Assembly: GCF_030410045.1 (NCBI RefSeq)
Contig: NZ_JAUFRA010000001.1
Coordinates: 186,001 to 250,000, forward strand
Direction: 5' to 3'
From: Marivivens donghaensis
Lineage (GTDB): Bacteria; Pseudomonadota; Alphaproteobacteria; Rhodobacterales; Rhodobacteraceae
DNA length: 64,000 nt
The first letter of the stretch is position 1. The number at the start of each line of letters is the position of its first letter. Below are positions 7,717 to 16,325 of this stretch, in pieces. Below the pieces are notes generated by a model, which searched no databases, was not told the origin of the DNA, and saw only the letters and a program-made list of their open reading frames with translations. Position numbers and translations under genes: made by a program.

Positions 7717-8517
7717 TTGCCCTGCATCGCCGTGTTCACCGATCTGGATGGAACTCTTCTGGATCATGAAACTTACTCTTGGGCGCCAGCCGCGCCTGCA
7801 CTGAATCGATTGAGAACGCGGAATATTCCGCTGATCTTAGCGAGTTCAAAGACTGCCGCCGAAATTGAACAGCTTCGGGATGCAATTGGGTTCGGCCATA
7901 TGCCTGCAATCGTCGAAAATGGCGCTGGCTTTCTTGAGGGTGGAGCGACCGCTGGATCTGATCGTGGCGATCATGACAGGATTATGCGGGTCCTCGCGCA
8001 GATACCTGATGCTCTGCGCCGTGATTTTGAAGGGTTCACCGATTGGGGTGTAGAGGGCATTTCGCGTGAAACTGGGTTGTCCATATCTGGGGCTCGACTG
8101 GCTCATGCTCGTCAGTTTTCTGAACCTGGGTTGTGGCGCGGAAGTGAGCGAGCCGAAGCGGAGTTTATAGCGGTTTTGGCTGAGCATGGAGTGCACGCAC
8201 GGCGTGGCGGGCGGTTCCTGACACTTTCGTTCGGTGCGACCAAGGCGGATCGGATGAGAGAGCTTTCGGCGCGATTTGCACCTTGTCGAACGATCGCGCT
8301 GGGTGATGCGCCTAATGATGTTGAAATGTTGCAGGCAGCGTCATTGGGCGTGGTGGTGAACAACCCGCATGCAGCGCCGCTACCGCCGCTCGTAGGAGAG
8401 GCGGATGGGCGCATTATTCGCACGAAACTCGTTGGGCCTGCGGGCTGGAACGAAGCGGTTCTGAAATATGTTGAGATTTGGAATCCGGAGCTGAACAGAA
8501 AACAACAGGAGGTTTGA
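7717..8517 (+). CDS. HAD phosphatase, mannosyl/glucosyl-3-phosphoglycerate phosphatase type
   Basis: A 266-residue HAD-superfamily protein close to the MpgP/YedP group, which removes phosphate from mannosyl- or glucosyl-3-phosphoglycerate to yield the compatible solute. The nucleophile motif is FTDLDGTLLD at about residues 7-16, a serine/lysine pair is in LASSKTAAEI, and the acidic Mg-binding motif is ALGDAPNDVEML near 190-200. I chose the TTG at 7717 because AAGAGGA stands six bases before it; ATG at 7681 or an upstream codon at 7648 would add up to 23 residues but have no ribosome binding site. It precedes the glycosyltransferase by 3 bp and has the same orientation, so the pair forms a two-step pathway. 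Glucosyl rather than mannosyl substrate is a guess. Confidence 0.78.
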   Translation: MPCIAVFTDLDGTLLDHETYSWAPAAPALNRLRTRNIPLILASSKTAAEIEQLRDAIGFGHMPAIVENGAGFLEGGATAGSDRGDHDRIMRVLAQIPDALRRDFEGFTDWGVEGISRETGLSISGARLAHARQFSEPGLWRGSERAEAEFIAVLAEHGVHARRGGRFLTLSFGATKADRMRELSARFAPCRTIALGDAPNDVEMLQAASLGVVVNNPHAAPLPPLVGEADGRIIRTKLVGPAGWNEAVLKYVEIWNPELNRKQQEV

Positions 8518-8520
8518 CCC

Positions 8521-9741
8521 TTGGCCGATTTTCACCAGAGCGGAAGCATCGCGACCCTGCACAATTTGCGGAGCGCATCCACCGAAGCGATGACGAATGA
8601 GCTGTCTACGTTCGGGATGAACCGCAAAATCAACCTTATCCTCCCGTCGCTGTTTTCGGAACTCGAAGGCGAGGCTCTGCCCGCAATCATTGATGAACTG
8701 AATAAGGTGCCATACCTCAATAAAATCGTCATTGGCCTCGATCGTGCAACCGAAGCAGAATACCGATACGCACGGCAGTTCTTTTCGCGTCTCAAGGTGA
8801 ACCACGACATTCTTTGGAACGATGGCCCGCGTTTGCAGGCGATTGATGAGCGTTTGAAAAAGCTAGCCTTGTCACCGAACGAACCAGGGAAGGGGCGGAA
8901 TGTTTGGTTCTGCATTGGTTACACTTTGGCCCAAGCGGAGGCTGCAGTCGTTGCGGTCCATGACTGTGATGTCGTGACCTATTCGGCAGATATGTTGGCG
9001 CGGCTTGTGTATCCCGTCGCCAACCCTGCATTTCCCTATCAAATGTCCAAAGGATTCTATCCGCGAGTGGCGGATCGAAAGTTAAATGGACGGGTCAGTC
9101 GTTTGCTCGTGACACCTCTTTTGCAGGCGCTCAAGAAGGTCTTGGGACAGCGAGATTATCTCGATTTCCTATCGTCGTTTCGTTACCCGCTGGCAGGAGA
9201 GTTCGCGATGCGGACCGCGATCTTGCCAGACATGCGTATTCCATCGGACTGGGGTTTAGAGATCGGCCTCTTGTCCGAAGCTTGGCGGAACCTATCGCCG
9301 CAGGCCGTTTGTCAGGTCGAGATCAGCGATCGATATGACCATAAACATCAGGACCTTTCTCTTGATGATGCAAACAAAGGGCTCAGCCGAATGTCGGTCG
9401 ACATTTGCAAAGCCCTATACCGAAAGCTTGCTGCCGACGGCACGGTGCTGAGTGAGGAGGTGTTCCGGTCGATCAAAGCGACCTATTACCGAATGGCGCT
9501 CGACCTCATCGATACCTACTACAACGACGCGAGAATGAACGGTCTCGACCTTGATCGGCACGCCGAAGAAACAGCTGTTGAGCTGTTCGCTGCGAATATC
9601 ATGCAGGCGGGTAGCGTGTTCCTCGATAACCCGATGGAAACGCCGTTTATCCCGAACTGGAGCCGTGTGAACGCTGCCGATCCTGCGATCCTGACGGACA
9701 TGCTAAAGGCAGTCGCAGACGACAACGCGGAATTTGGTTAG
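8521..9741 (+). CDS. Glucosyl-3-phosphoglycerate synthase-like glycosyltransferase
   Basis: A 406-residue GT-A fold glycosyltransferase resembling the GT81 family, which joins glucose from an NDP-sugar to 3-phosphoglycerate. The metal-binding DxD motif is DCD at 148-150 in AVHDCDVVTYS; upstream KIVIGLDRAT and LWNDGPR fit the nucleotide-binding half, and the Leu/Asp-rich C-terminal helices are family-like. The start is a TTG at 8521 with a near-perfect AGGAGG eight bases before it, overlapping the end of the phosphatase gene, so the two are coupled. Together they would make glucosylglycerate, an osmolyte or nitrogen-limitation solute in marine bacteria. The gene end overlaps the convergent cysQ-like gene by 4 bp. 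Confidence 0.75.
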   Translation: MADFHQSGSIATLHNLRSASTEAMTNELSTFGMNRKINLILPSLFSELEGEALPAIIDELNKVPYLNKIVIGLDRATEAEYRYARQFFSRLKVNHDILWNDGPRLQAIDERLKKLALSPNEPGKGRNVWFCIGYTLAQAEAAVVAVHDCDVVTYSADMLARLVYPVANPAFPYQMSKGFYPRVADRKLNGRVSRLLVTPLLQALKKVLGQRDYLDFLSSFRYPLAGEFAMRTAILPDMRIPSDWGLEIGLLSEAWRNLSPQAVCQVEISDRYDHKHQDLSLDDANKGLSRMSVDICKALYRKLAADGTVLSEEVFRSIKATYYRMALDLIDTYYNDARMNGLDLDRHAEETAVELFAANIMQAGSVFLDNPMETPFIPNWSRVNAADPAILTDMLKAVADDNAEFG

Positions 9742-10508
9742 AGCAGTTGATCTGCGAGGGTTTGATGGAAGGTCGGCACTGCGCCGATCACTCCGTTCAC
9801 CTGCGGATGGGGATTGTTAAATCGCAGCGGGATACCTTTTTTGTCGGTCACGGTGCCGCCTGCCTCGGTCAGGATCAAAGCCCCCGCAGCGATGTCCCAT
9901 TCCCAGCTTGGGCGGAGGGTAATCATTCCGTCGAAACGACCCTCGGCGACAAGGCACATGCGGTAGGCAAGTGATGATCTGAAATGGCGGTCAACCTTGG
10001 GGGGCTGCGCGTCTTTCCAATTGGTCACATCCATCGTCGGCGTGTTCGTGAGGATCGTTGGCGGCGTTGCGGTTTCACCGGCATGCAGGGTTTCACCGTT
10101 CAGCGTTGCGCCCTCGCCACGCCCCGCAGCAAACATCTGGTCTTTCATCGGTAGATAAACGACGCCGGTTAAAACCAGTCCGTTTTCGACAATAGCGAGC
10201 GAATGGGCCCAGTCCTTGGAGCCGTCGATAAACGCGCGGGTTCCGTCGATTGGATCGACGATGAACTGGCGGGTTGTTGATAGGCGATCCGAGGTGTCAT
10301 CGGTCTCTTCGGACAGCCAACCATAGTCGGGCCGCGCTGCGGTCAACGATTCCCGCAGCATGGTATCGACGGCTAGGTCCGCTTCGGTCACGGGGCCTTG
10401 GCCAGCGGGTTTGTCCCATACCTTTGGAGCCGACTGAAAAAAGTCCGCTGCGATTTCCCCTGCTTTGCGGGCCGCGTCTATCAGAAGGTCGAGATCAGTC
10501 ACCGGCAA
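9738..10508 (-). CDS. cysQ: Inositol monophosphatase-family 3'(2'),5'-bisphosphate nucleotidase (CysQ-like)
   Basis: Mg-dependent phosphatase of the IMPase fold, most likely acting on 3'-phosphoadenosine 5'-phosphate left from sulfate assimilation. The signature acidic motifs are WLSEET at about 64-69, VDPIDGT at 84-90 and WEWDIAAGALI near 208. The 256-residue length fits CysQ. The start is either TTG at 10508 or GTG at 10502; both lie inside the end of pmbA, so translation is coupled. It is separated from DUF4170-waaA-lpxK only by the opposite-strand solute cassette. Activity on inositol phosphate cannot be excluded from sequence. Confidence 0.82.
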   Translation of the reverse strand: MPVTDLDLLIDAARKAGEIAADFFQSAPKVWDKPAGQGPVTEADLAVDTMLRESLTAARPDYGWLSEETDDTSDRLSTTRQFIVDPIDGTRAFIDGSKDWAHSLAIVENGLVLTGVVYLPMKDQMFAAGRGEGATLNGETLHAGETATPPTILTNTPTMDVTNWKDAQPPKVDRHFRSSLAYRMCLVAEGRFDGMITLRPSWEWDIAAGALILTEAGGTVTDKKGIPLRFNNPHPQVNGVIGAVPTFHQTLADQLL

Positions 10509-11841
10509 GCGTCAGCCCTTCGACCAAGAGCGATGGCACAACACGGCTTAGGTGTTGGCGAGCATCATTGGCGGGGGTGATCCGTTTGAGCATATCGATC
10601 AGGTTGCCCGCAATTGTGATCTCATTGACGGGGTAGGTGATTTCACCGTTCTCAATCCAGAAACCAGCGGCACCTCGGGAATAGTCGCCCGTGTTCGGGT
10701 TGATCGTTGAGCCAATAAAAGACGTCACCAGCAGTCCAGTGCCCATATCGCGGATGAGGTCGGCGCGAGACTTGTCGCCTTGGGTCAAGGCAACGTTCGT
10801 CACAGAGGGGCTGGGCGTTGAGGATGTGCCGCGTGCCGCATGTGCGTTGCTGGCCAGTCCGAGTTGCCGCGCTGTGGCGAGGTCGAGCGTCCATTCGGTT
10901 AGGATACCATTCTCTACAATCGCACGACGGGCTGTCGGCAGTCCTTCGGCGTCGAAGAGACGCGAGGCGCTCGCACGCGGGCGGTGCGGGTCCTCGATCA
11001 GCGACAGACCTTCGGGGAGGACTTGTGTCCCTTTCAATCCACGTGCCCATGATGAACCACGTGCAATCATGCTGCCGTTTACCGCCTGCAAGAGGTGGGT
11101 GATCAGTGATGAAGAGATGCGTTCGTCCAATAGGATTGGATAGCTGCCTGTTTTGGGGCGGCGTGGGTTGAGGCGCTCAATCGCGCGTTCCCCTGCGGTG
11201 CGGCCAATGTCCGCCGCGTCGCGCATATCGGACTGGAAAATGCGGCTGTCATGATCGTAATCACGTTCCATCCCGCTGCCAGTTCCAGCGAGTGCGCCAC
11301 AGGAAATGCCACGGTCTGAACGCTCATATCCTGCCGCGAAGCCGTTCGTTGCAGCGATGTGAACGCGGCGATGGCTGTAGCCTGCGGATGCGCCGATCAC
11401 TTGCTCTACGCCGCTGACGGCCAGTGCTGCCGCTTCGGCGCGGGCTGCATCGTCCTGTAGCATGGCGGGATCAGGCTCAGGCGTTGGGTCGAACAGCTCT
11501 AGTCTGCTGCTATCGATATCCGTGGCAAGTTGATCGACATCGGCCAACCCTGCATATCGATCTTCGGGGGCTACGCGGGCCATCGCAACTGCGCGCTCTG
11601 CCAATTCGCGAAGCGCATCGGGGCGTGTGTCAGAGGTCGATACGCAGGCCTGCCGTTGGCCGACCAACACGCGCAAACCAACATCGACGCCTTCGGATCT
11701 TTCGGCGGACTCTAGGGCACCACCGCGAACATCGATGTGAACCGAAGTTCCATCAACGGCCAACGCATCGGCGCTATCGGCACCGCTTTTACGGGCGAGA
11801 TCGAGAAGTAGGCTGGTCAGGTCAGAAAGCGATTTTGTCAT
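10495..11841 (-). CDS. pmbA: TldD/PmbA-family metalloprotease subunit, PmbA type
   Basis: PmbA (TldE) pairs with TldD to form a protease that matures or degrades small peptides. The 448-residue protein shows the family's N-terminal domain and the C-terminal core with NGSMIARGSSWA, GLPTARRAIVENGIL and the GDYSRGAAGFWIENG segment near 400-415. It lacks the HExxxH zinc site, as expected for PmbA rather than TldD. The ATG at 11841 has AAAGGTG six bases upstream and was chosen over an upstream start at 11901 that would add 20 residues of non-family sequence. Its stop overlaps the cysQ-like start by 14 bp. No tldD gene is in the window. Confidence 0.92.
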   Translation of the reverse strand: MTKSLSDLTSLLLDLARKSGADSADALAVDGTSVHIDVRGGALESAERSEGVDVGLRVLVGQRQACVSTSDTRPDALRELAERAVAMARVAPEDRYAGLADVDQLATDIDSSRLELFDPTPEPDPAMLQDDAARAEAAALAVSGVEQVIGASAGYSHRRVHIAATNGFAAGYERSDRGISCGALAGTGSGMERDYDHDSRIFQSDMRDAADIGRTAGERAIERLNPRRPKTGSYPILLDERISSSLITHLLQAVNGSMIARGSSWARGLKGTQVLPEGLSLIEDPHRPRASASRLFDAEGLPTARRAIVENGILTEWTLDLATARQLGLASNAHAARGTSSTPSPSVTNVALTQGDKSRADLIRDMGTGLLVTSFIGSTINPNTGDYSRGAAGFWIENGEITYPVNEITIAGNLIDMLKRITPANDARQHLSRVVPSLLVEGLTLAGD

Positions 11842-11940
11842 GGGCACACCTTTGGTCACCCATGACCTAGACCGCAGGGCCTGTCCCTGCAAGTCCGGCA
11901 TGGTGTGCCCGCCCCAAAGTCACTGGGACGGGCTGTTGAT

Positions 11941-13440
11941 TTACTTGATACGTTGACCGTTCAGCATCACGTTGCCTTGGGCATTCATATCGATGGTTGT
12001 TTCGATCTGATCGTCGCCAGTGGACTGGGTGAACATGCCCAACATCATCCGTGCGGTCATGATCTGATCACCGACGGGCAGACCCATTTGTTCGACCTTA
12101 TCCAAGAGCCCATTGATGCCTTTGCCGACCAAAGACAGACTGCCTTCGGGGCGTGGGAAGCCGTCATAGGTTTGCAGATCGGTGTTATCAAAGGTGAAAT
12201 CACCCGTCCCTGTAATCTCTGCGCCAGCAATGGCGAGTTTCAGGTTCTGAAGGGTCAGAGCGTGTAGTTCGCCAGGAACATCGGTTTGCTCAAGCGCGGC
12301 GGCTTGTTTCGGGTCCATTACGTCAAAGAATAGCTTTGCCGCGCCTGTCACAGCGACTTGGAAGGTGATCGGGTCGTGGGGCAGGATGCCCTGCGGGTCT
12401 GCCATCATCCAAAGCATGTCGTTGAGGCCAAGGTCCGTAAGGGTGATCCCTGCCGCAAACGGAGCAGGTTCTTCGGTCTTAGCCAGAGGCATTTCAAAGC
12501 TCACACCGTACTCTTCCGCGGTGATATCTAGCGGCAGCGGAACCTGCCCACCCATGGCTTGGAAGTTCAAACCTGTTGAGAGCGCAGCGAACGACATCGC
12601 GTCCTTATCCAAACCAAAGCTGAGGTGGCCAGACTCGGTCGCGCTTGCCATGTTGAGCGTGCCAGAACCATCCGTGACGCTGATGATGTATGTCGACGGG
12701 CCTGCGGTGTAATCGAACGACATCTCTGCACCGTCGATAAACATTGTCTCAGGCGATTTCTGGTCAAAATCAGTTGGCACGATCATGCTCGACGCAAGTG
12801 ACATGCCCGTTGTTCGGCCGGACACGTTCATTTTCTCGAACTCTTCGTTCAGGTCGAAATACACGTCCATAGAGGACGCCGACACATCATAGCCGACAGT
12901 CTGTAGATCGCCGGTGAGGACGGAATAGACGCCCGACAATCCGTTGAGCTTGAGGCTTGCCTCAACCGGCACTGGTTTTCCGCCGTCGAACGCTTCTACC
13001 AGCTCAAGCAAATACGAATCCGCCGAGACATCGTAATTGATCGCGTCCGCGGTTCCGCTGGCGACCATATCAAAGTTGGCAACAGTGATGGAAATGGTCC
13101 CGTGGTTTTCGGCGAAGTTTTCCGAGTTGCCCATCGACATCTGGTATTGTTCAGGAATCATGACCGAAACAGTGCCATCGCCGTTTTCGGTCAGGCTAAT
13201 CGGCCCCATCTCCGCTTTGATCGTAATGCCGTCCTGATCAGCATCGTATGTGGTGCTTTCGATCGTCAGTGTGTTGCCCGACATCGTTTCCGCACCGAAT
13301 GTGATCATATCGGTGCCGTACATCGCCATTTGGGACTTCCAATTGTCCCAAACCTCTTGGGCGGTAACATCTGCAAAAGCTGCGGGAGCGGTGAACAGTG
13401 TGGCAAGGCAAACGCTTGCGCCAAATTTTCTAGTATTCAT
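11941..13440 (-). CDS. DUF2125 exported protein
   Basis: A 499-residue secreted protein of the DUF2125 family, function unknown. The N-terminus MNTRKFGASVCLATLF with a cleavage site near AAFADV is a standard signal peptide, so it goes to the periplasm or outer membrane. The rest is rich in beta-prone, serine/threonine-laden segments with repeated patterns such as VSADSYLLEL and AGAEITGTGDFTFD, reminiscent of lipid- or wall-associated beta proteins. The ATG at 13440 has AAAGGA eight bases upstream. It is a single-gene unit on the minus strand, divergent from the SDR gene. No catalytic motif is visible. Confidence 0.8.
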   Translation of the reverse strand: MNTRKFGASVCLATLFTAPAAFADVTAQEVWDNWKSQMAMYGTDMITFGAETMSGNTLTIESTTYDADQDGITIKAEMGPISLTENGDGTVSVMIPEQYQMSMGNSENFAENHGTISITVANFDMVASGTADAINYDVSADSYLLELVEAFDGGKPVPVEASLKLNGLSGVYSVLTGDLQTVGYDVSASSMDVYFDLNEEFEKMNVSGRTTGMSLASSMIVPTDFDQKSPETMFIDGAEMSFDYTAGPSTYIISVTDGSGTLNMASATESGHLSFGLDKDAMSFAALSTGLNFQAMGGQVPLPLDITAEEYGVSFEMPLAKTEEPAPFAAGITLTDLGLNDMLWMMADPQGILPHDPITFQVAVTGAAKLFFDVMDPKQAAALEQTDVPGELHALTLQNLKLAIAGAEITGTGDFTFDNTDLQTYDGFPRPEGSLSLVGKGINGLLDKVEQMGLPVGDQIMTARMMLGMFTQSTGDDQIETTIDMNAQGNVMLNGQRIK

Positions 13441-13565
13441 GGTGGGTATCCTTTCCCAGACAACTCTTGAAAAATGTTTTGCCATTAAAGTGTCATGGCA
13501 GTGATCACTTATGTCTAAAAGTAACCATTCAGTCGGCTGCGATAAAGATGACGGAGAAAGAAAAC

Positions 13566-14315
13566 ATGAAGATGACAGGCAAAACGGTCGTTATTACAGG
13601 TGCCAGCCGAGGCATTGGTGAGGCTGCAGCACGAGAATTTGCGGAAAAAGGCGCGAATGTTGTTCTCTTGGCGCGCGATGCGGATCGGATTGCAGCAATC
13701 GCCACAGAGATCGGGGAGACTGCGTTGGCCATTCCTTGCGATGTTACGTCATTCGAGGCCGTGAAGTCTGCCATTGATCGCACGCTTTCGCAGTTCGGCA
13801 GCATCGACGTTCTTGTCAATAATGCGGGCGTCATTGCGCCAATGGCACCGCTTGCCGAGGCCGACGTGGATCAGTGGGGCCTTGCCGTCGATGTGAACCT
13901 CAAAGGCGTGTTTCATGGTGCACGCGCCGTATTGCCCAGCATGATTGCAAAAGGGTGCGGGACCATTTTGAACATCTCTTCGGGCGCTGCGCATAACCCG
14001 TACGAAGTTTGGTCAGCCTACTGTGCGTCTAAGGCCGGAGCCTACATGTTGACCCGCCACATCGACCTTGAATATCGGGCCGCAGGTATCCGCGCGTTGG
14101 GCTTGTCTCCTGGTACAGTGGCGACCCAAATGCAGCGTGATATCAAATCGTCTGGTCTGGGTCCTGTAGCGGAACTCGAATGGTCTGATCACATTCCACC
14201 CGAATGGCCGGCCAAGGCTTTGGTTTGGATGTGCGGCGAAGAGGCCGATGTTTATCTAGGGCAGGATGTGAAACTAAGAGATCCTGAAATACGCAAGGCT
14301 ATAGGTGTGGCATGA
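13566..14315 (+). CDS. Short-chain dehydrogenase/reductase
   Basis: A 249-residue NAD(P)-dependent oxidoreductase of the classical SDR family. The Rossmann motif TGASRGIGEA lies at about 11-20, the NNAG motif at about 89-92, the catalytic serine in LNISSGAA and the active-site tyrosine and lysine in SAYCASKAG near 155. I chose the ATG at 13566 because GGAG stands about nine bases upstream; a few alternative in-frame ATGs surround it. The stop overlaps the start of the crotonase gene by 4 bp, so the two proteins probably act in one pathway, perhaps on a hydroxyacyl or enoyl thioester. The substrate is not predictable. Confidence 0.88.
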   Translation: MKMTGKTVVITGASRGIGEAAAREFAEKGANVVLLARDADRIAAIATEIGETALAIPCDVTSFEAVKSAIDRTLSQFGSIDVLVNNAGVIAPMAPLAEADVDQWGLAVDVNLKGVFHGARAVLPSMIAKGCGTILNISSGAAHNPYEVWSAYCASKAGAYMLTRHIDLEYRAAGIRALGLSPGTVATQMQRDIKSSGLGPVAELEWSDHIPPEWPAKALVWMCGEEADVYLGQDVKLRDPEIRKAIGVA

Positions 14316-14920
14316 TCCGTTTTGACCAAGAGGGCGATCTTTGGATCGCCACGATTGACCGCCAAGAGAAAGCGAATTCTCTGACCGAGGAGATGCTGAC
14401 CCAACTGGCGGAATTTGCGGAATCTGCGACCGCTGCCAAGGTGTTCGTTATCACGGGCGCAGGCAAGGTATTCAGCGCAGGTGCCGACTTGGATGAGGCC
14501 CGCGCAGGATTGGCCACTAGTCCTGTTTGGGAACGCCTTTCAGGTGCGATTGCCGCACTGCCGTGCATGACGATTGCCGCGCTCAACGGCACTTTGGCTG
14601 GCGGTGCCTTTGGGATGGCTCTGGCATGTGATCTGCGGATTTCGGTTCCGACGGCAAAGTTCTTTTATCCTGTCATGAAGCTTGGTTTTTTGCCGCAGCC
14701 GTCTGACCCGAAACGGATGGCTGCACTACTCGGCCCAAGCCGCGCGAAACTGATCCTAATGGGCGGTCAAAAGATCACTGCTGATGAGGCGTTGTCCTTT
14801 GGTCTGGTCGATCGATTGGTCGAGGTTGATAACTTGATGTCCATGGTCCGCGAGATCGCTACAGATGCGTTGGAAGCAAAGCCAAGCCATATTGCGGGCA
14901 TCAAAGGTCTTGTCGGTTAA
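14312..14920 (+). CDS. Enoyl-CoA hydratase/isomerase-family protein lacking usual glutamates
   Basis: A 202-residue crotonase-fold protein, shorter than the usual 255-265 because the C-terminal helical part is trimmed. The oxyanion-hole segments are clear: FSAGADL near 52 and GTLAGGAFGMALACD near 93-107. The two glutamates that do hydration are absent: the first position in GG-G-x-E reads FGM, and the second, normally in PE-x-x-LG, reads PVMKLGFLP. It may therefore be an isomerase, a hydrolase or a non-hydrating member. It overlaps the SDR gene by 4 bp (ATGA), so the two are coupled. Fold assignment is firm, reaction unknown. Confidence 0.8.
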   Translation: MIRFDQEGDLWIATIDRQEKANSLTEEMLTQLAEFAESATAAKVFVITGAGKVFSAGADLDEARAGLATSPVWERLSGAIAALPCMTIAALNGTLAGGAFGMALACDLRISVPTAKFFYPVMKLGFLPQPSDPKRMAALLGPSRAKLILMGGQKITADEALSFGLVDRLVEVDNLMSMVREIATDALEAKPSHIAGIKGLVG

Positions 14921-14990
14921 TCACCAGTAGTTGGAACCTGACCTGCCCCATGTTACCCGTCGGTTAAGTGTTTTCGGACGGAGCAGACAT

Positions 14991-16160
14991 TTGGCAAAGG
15001 CATTGGTAATCGGTGCGGGTCCTGCGGGCCTGATGGCGGCGGATGTTCTGTCGGCTGATGGGCATTCCGTGTTGATCGCCGATGCGATGCCGTCTCCCGC
15101 GCGCAAATTTCTGATGGCGGGTAAATCAGGTTTGAACTTGACCAAAGTTGGGGCTGGGTTCCTAGAAGCCTACGGTGACATTCCGGCCTCGATGGTTGCA
15201 GCTTTGTCTGCGTTCGGCCCTGACCAAGTGATTGAGTGGGCAAATGGGCTTGGCCAAGAGGTATTCATAGGCTCGACTGGGCGTGTGTTCCCCGTGGTGA
15301 TGAAGGCGTCACCGTTGCTGCGGGCGTGGCTAAAGCGATTGGATGCGCAGCAGGTTAAGTTGCAAACACGGTGGCGATGGACAGGTTGGGACGGTGACGA
15401 TTGGCTATTCGAGACGCCCGATGGCTCTCAGTCGGTTTCGGCAGACATCGTGATCCTCGCCCTCGGTGGTGCGAGTTGGGCGCGGCTTGGGTCTGATGGG
15501 CTATGGGCTGAACAATTCCCTGACAATATCGCGCCGTTCAAACCCGCCAACATGGGGTTTATCGTTTCATGGTCGGACCACATGACGGCCCATTTCGGGG
15601 CGCCTGTTAAGGGGTGCACGCTTATAGCAGGTGACCACAGAACCAGCGGAGAATTCGTGATCTCGTCTCGTGGGATCGAAGGCGGTGGGATTTATACGAT
15701 CTCGGCTGCAGTACGTGATGGCGCACCATTGATTATCGACTTGTTACCATCGCTAACCGTTGAGGACATCCGGCAAAAGCTCTCTCGGAAAGGCAAAGAG
15801 TCACTCTCGAATGTCCTCCGTAAAACGTTTCGCCTTGATCCAGTGAAAATTGCCCTCTTGAATGAATTTGGTCGTCCATTCCCTGATGATCTGGCGACTT
15901 TGATTAAAAACCTCCCCATTCGGCACGATGGTCCTCGTCCAATGGATGAGGCAATTTCTGTCGCGGGTGGGCTGAGGTTCGACGCTCTGGACAATGGTTT
16001 GATGATGCGGGACCGCGCGGGCGTGTTTTGTGTTGGCGAAATGCTCGATTGGGAAGCACCCACGGGCGGGTATTTGATCACAGGATGTCTGGCAACGGGG
16101 AGACATGCTGCGCTGGCGGCGATTGATTATGCGGCGCAGCTCGACGTGGGCGGGCACTAG
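14991..16160 (+). CDS. BaiN/RdsA-type flavoprotein (TIGR03862 family)
   Basis: A 389-residue FAD-dependent oxidoreductase of the HI0933/BaiN group, TIGR03862 branch. The dinucleotide-binding motif VIGAGPAGLMAA begins at residue 6 and is followed by the family segment RKFLMAGKSGLNLTK; the second glycine motif is ILALGGASWARLG near 165, and CVGEMLDWEAPTGGY near the C-terminus closes the FAD site. The start is a TTG at 14991 with GGAGC seven bases upstream; an upstream start at 14931 would add 20 unlike residues. The true substrate of this family is not known to me. It sits 70 bp downstream of the crotonase gene and may be part of the same transcript. Confidence 0.82.
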   Translation: MAKALVIGAGPAGLMAADVLSADGHSVLIADAMPSPARKFLMAGKSGLNLTKVGAGFLEAYGDIPASMVAALSAFGPDQVIEWANGLGQEVFIGSTGRVFPVVMKASPLLRAWLKRLDAQQVKLQTRWRWTGWDGDDWLFETPDGSQSVSADIVILALGGASWARLGSDGLWAEQFPDNIAPFKPANMGFIVSWSDHMTAHFGAPVKGCTLIAGDHRTSGEFVISSRGIEGGGIYTISAAVRDGAPLIIDLLPSLTVEDIRQKLSRKGKESLSNVLRKTFRLDPVKIALLNEFGRPFPDDLATLIKNLPIRHDGPRPMDEAISVAGGLRFDALDNGLMMRDRAGVFCVGEMLDWEAPTGGYLITGCLATGRHAALAAIDYAAQLDVGGH

Positions 16161-16325
16161 CCGACCTGTTTGAGGTGGCTTGGGACCAGCAATTTTCGTT
16201 CACGAGAAAAGCCCAAGATGGATGCAGTTTCGCAACCCTAAGAGATTACTCGCATCAAGACTTCATGCGATGTTTGTATTTTAGGTTTCGAAAGGTAGAA
16301 GAACTCTGAATTTAGGAGAGTTTTA

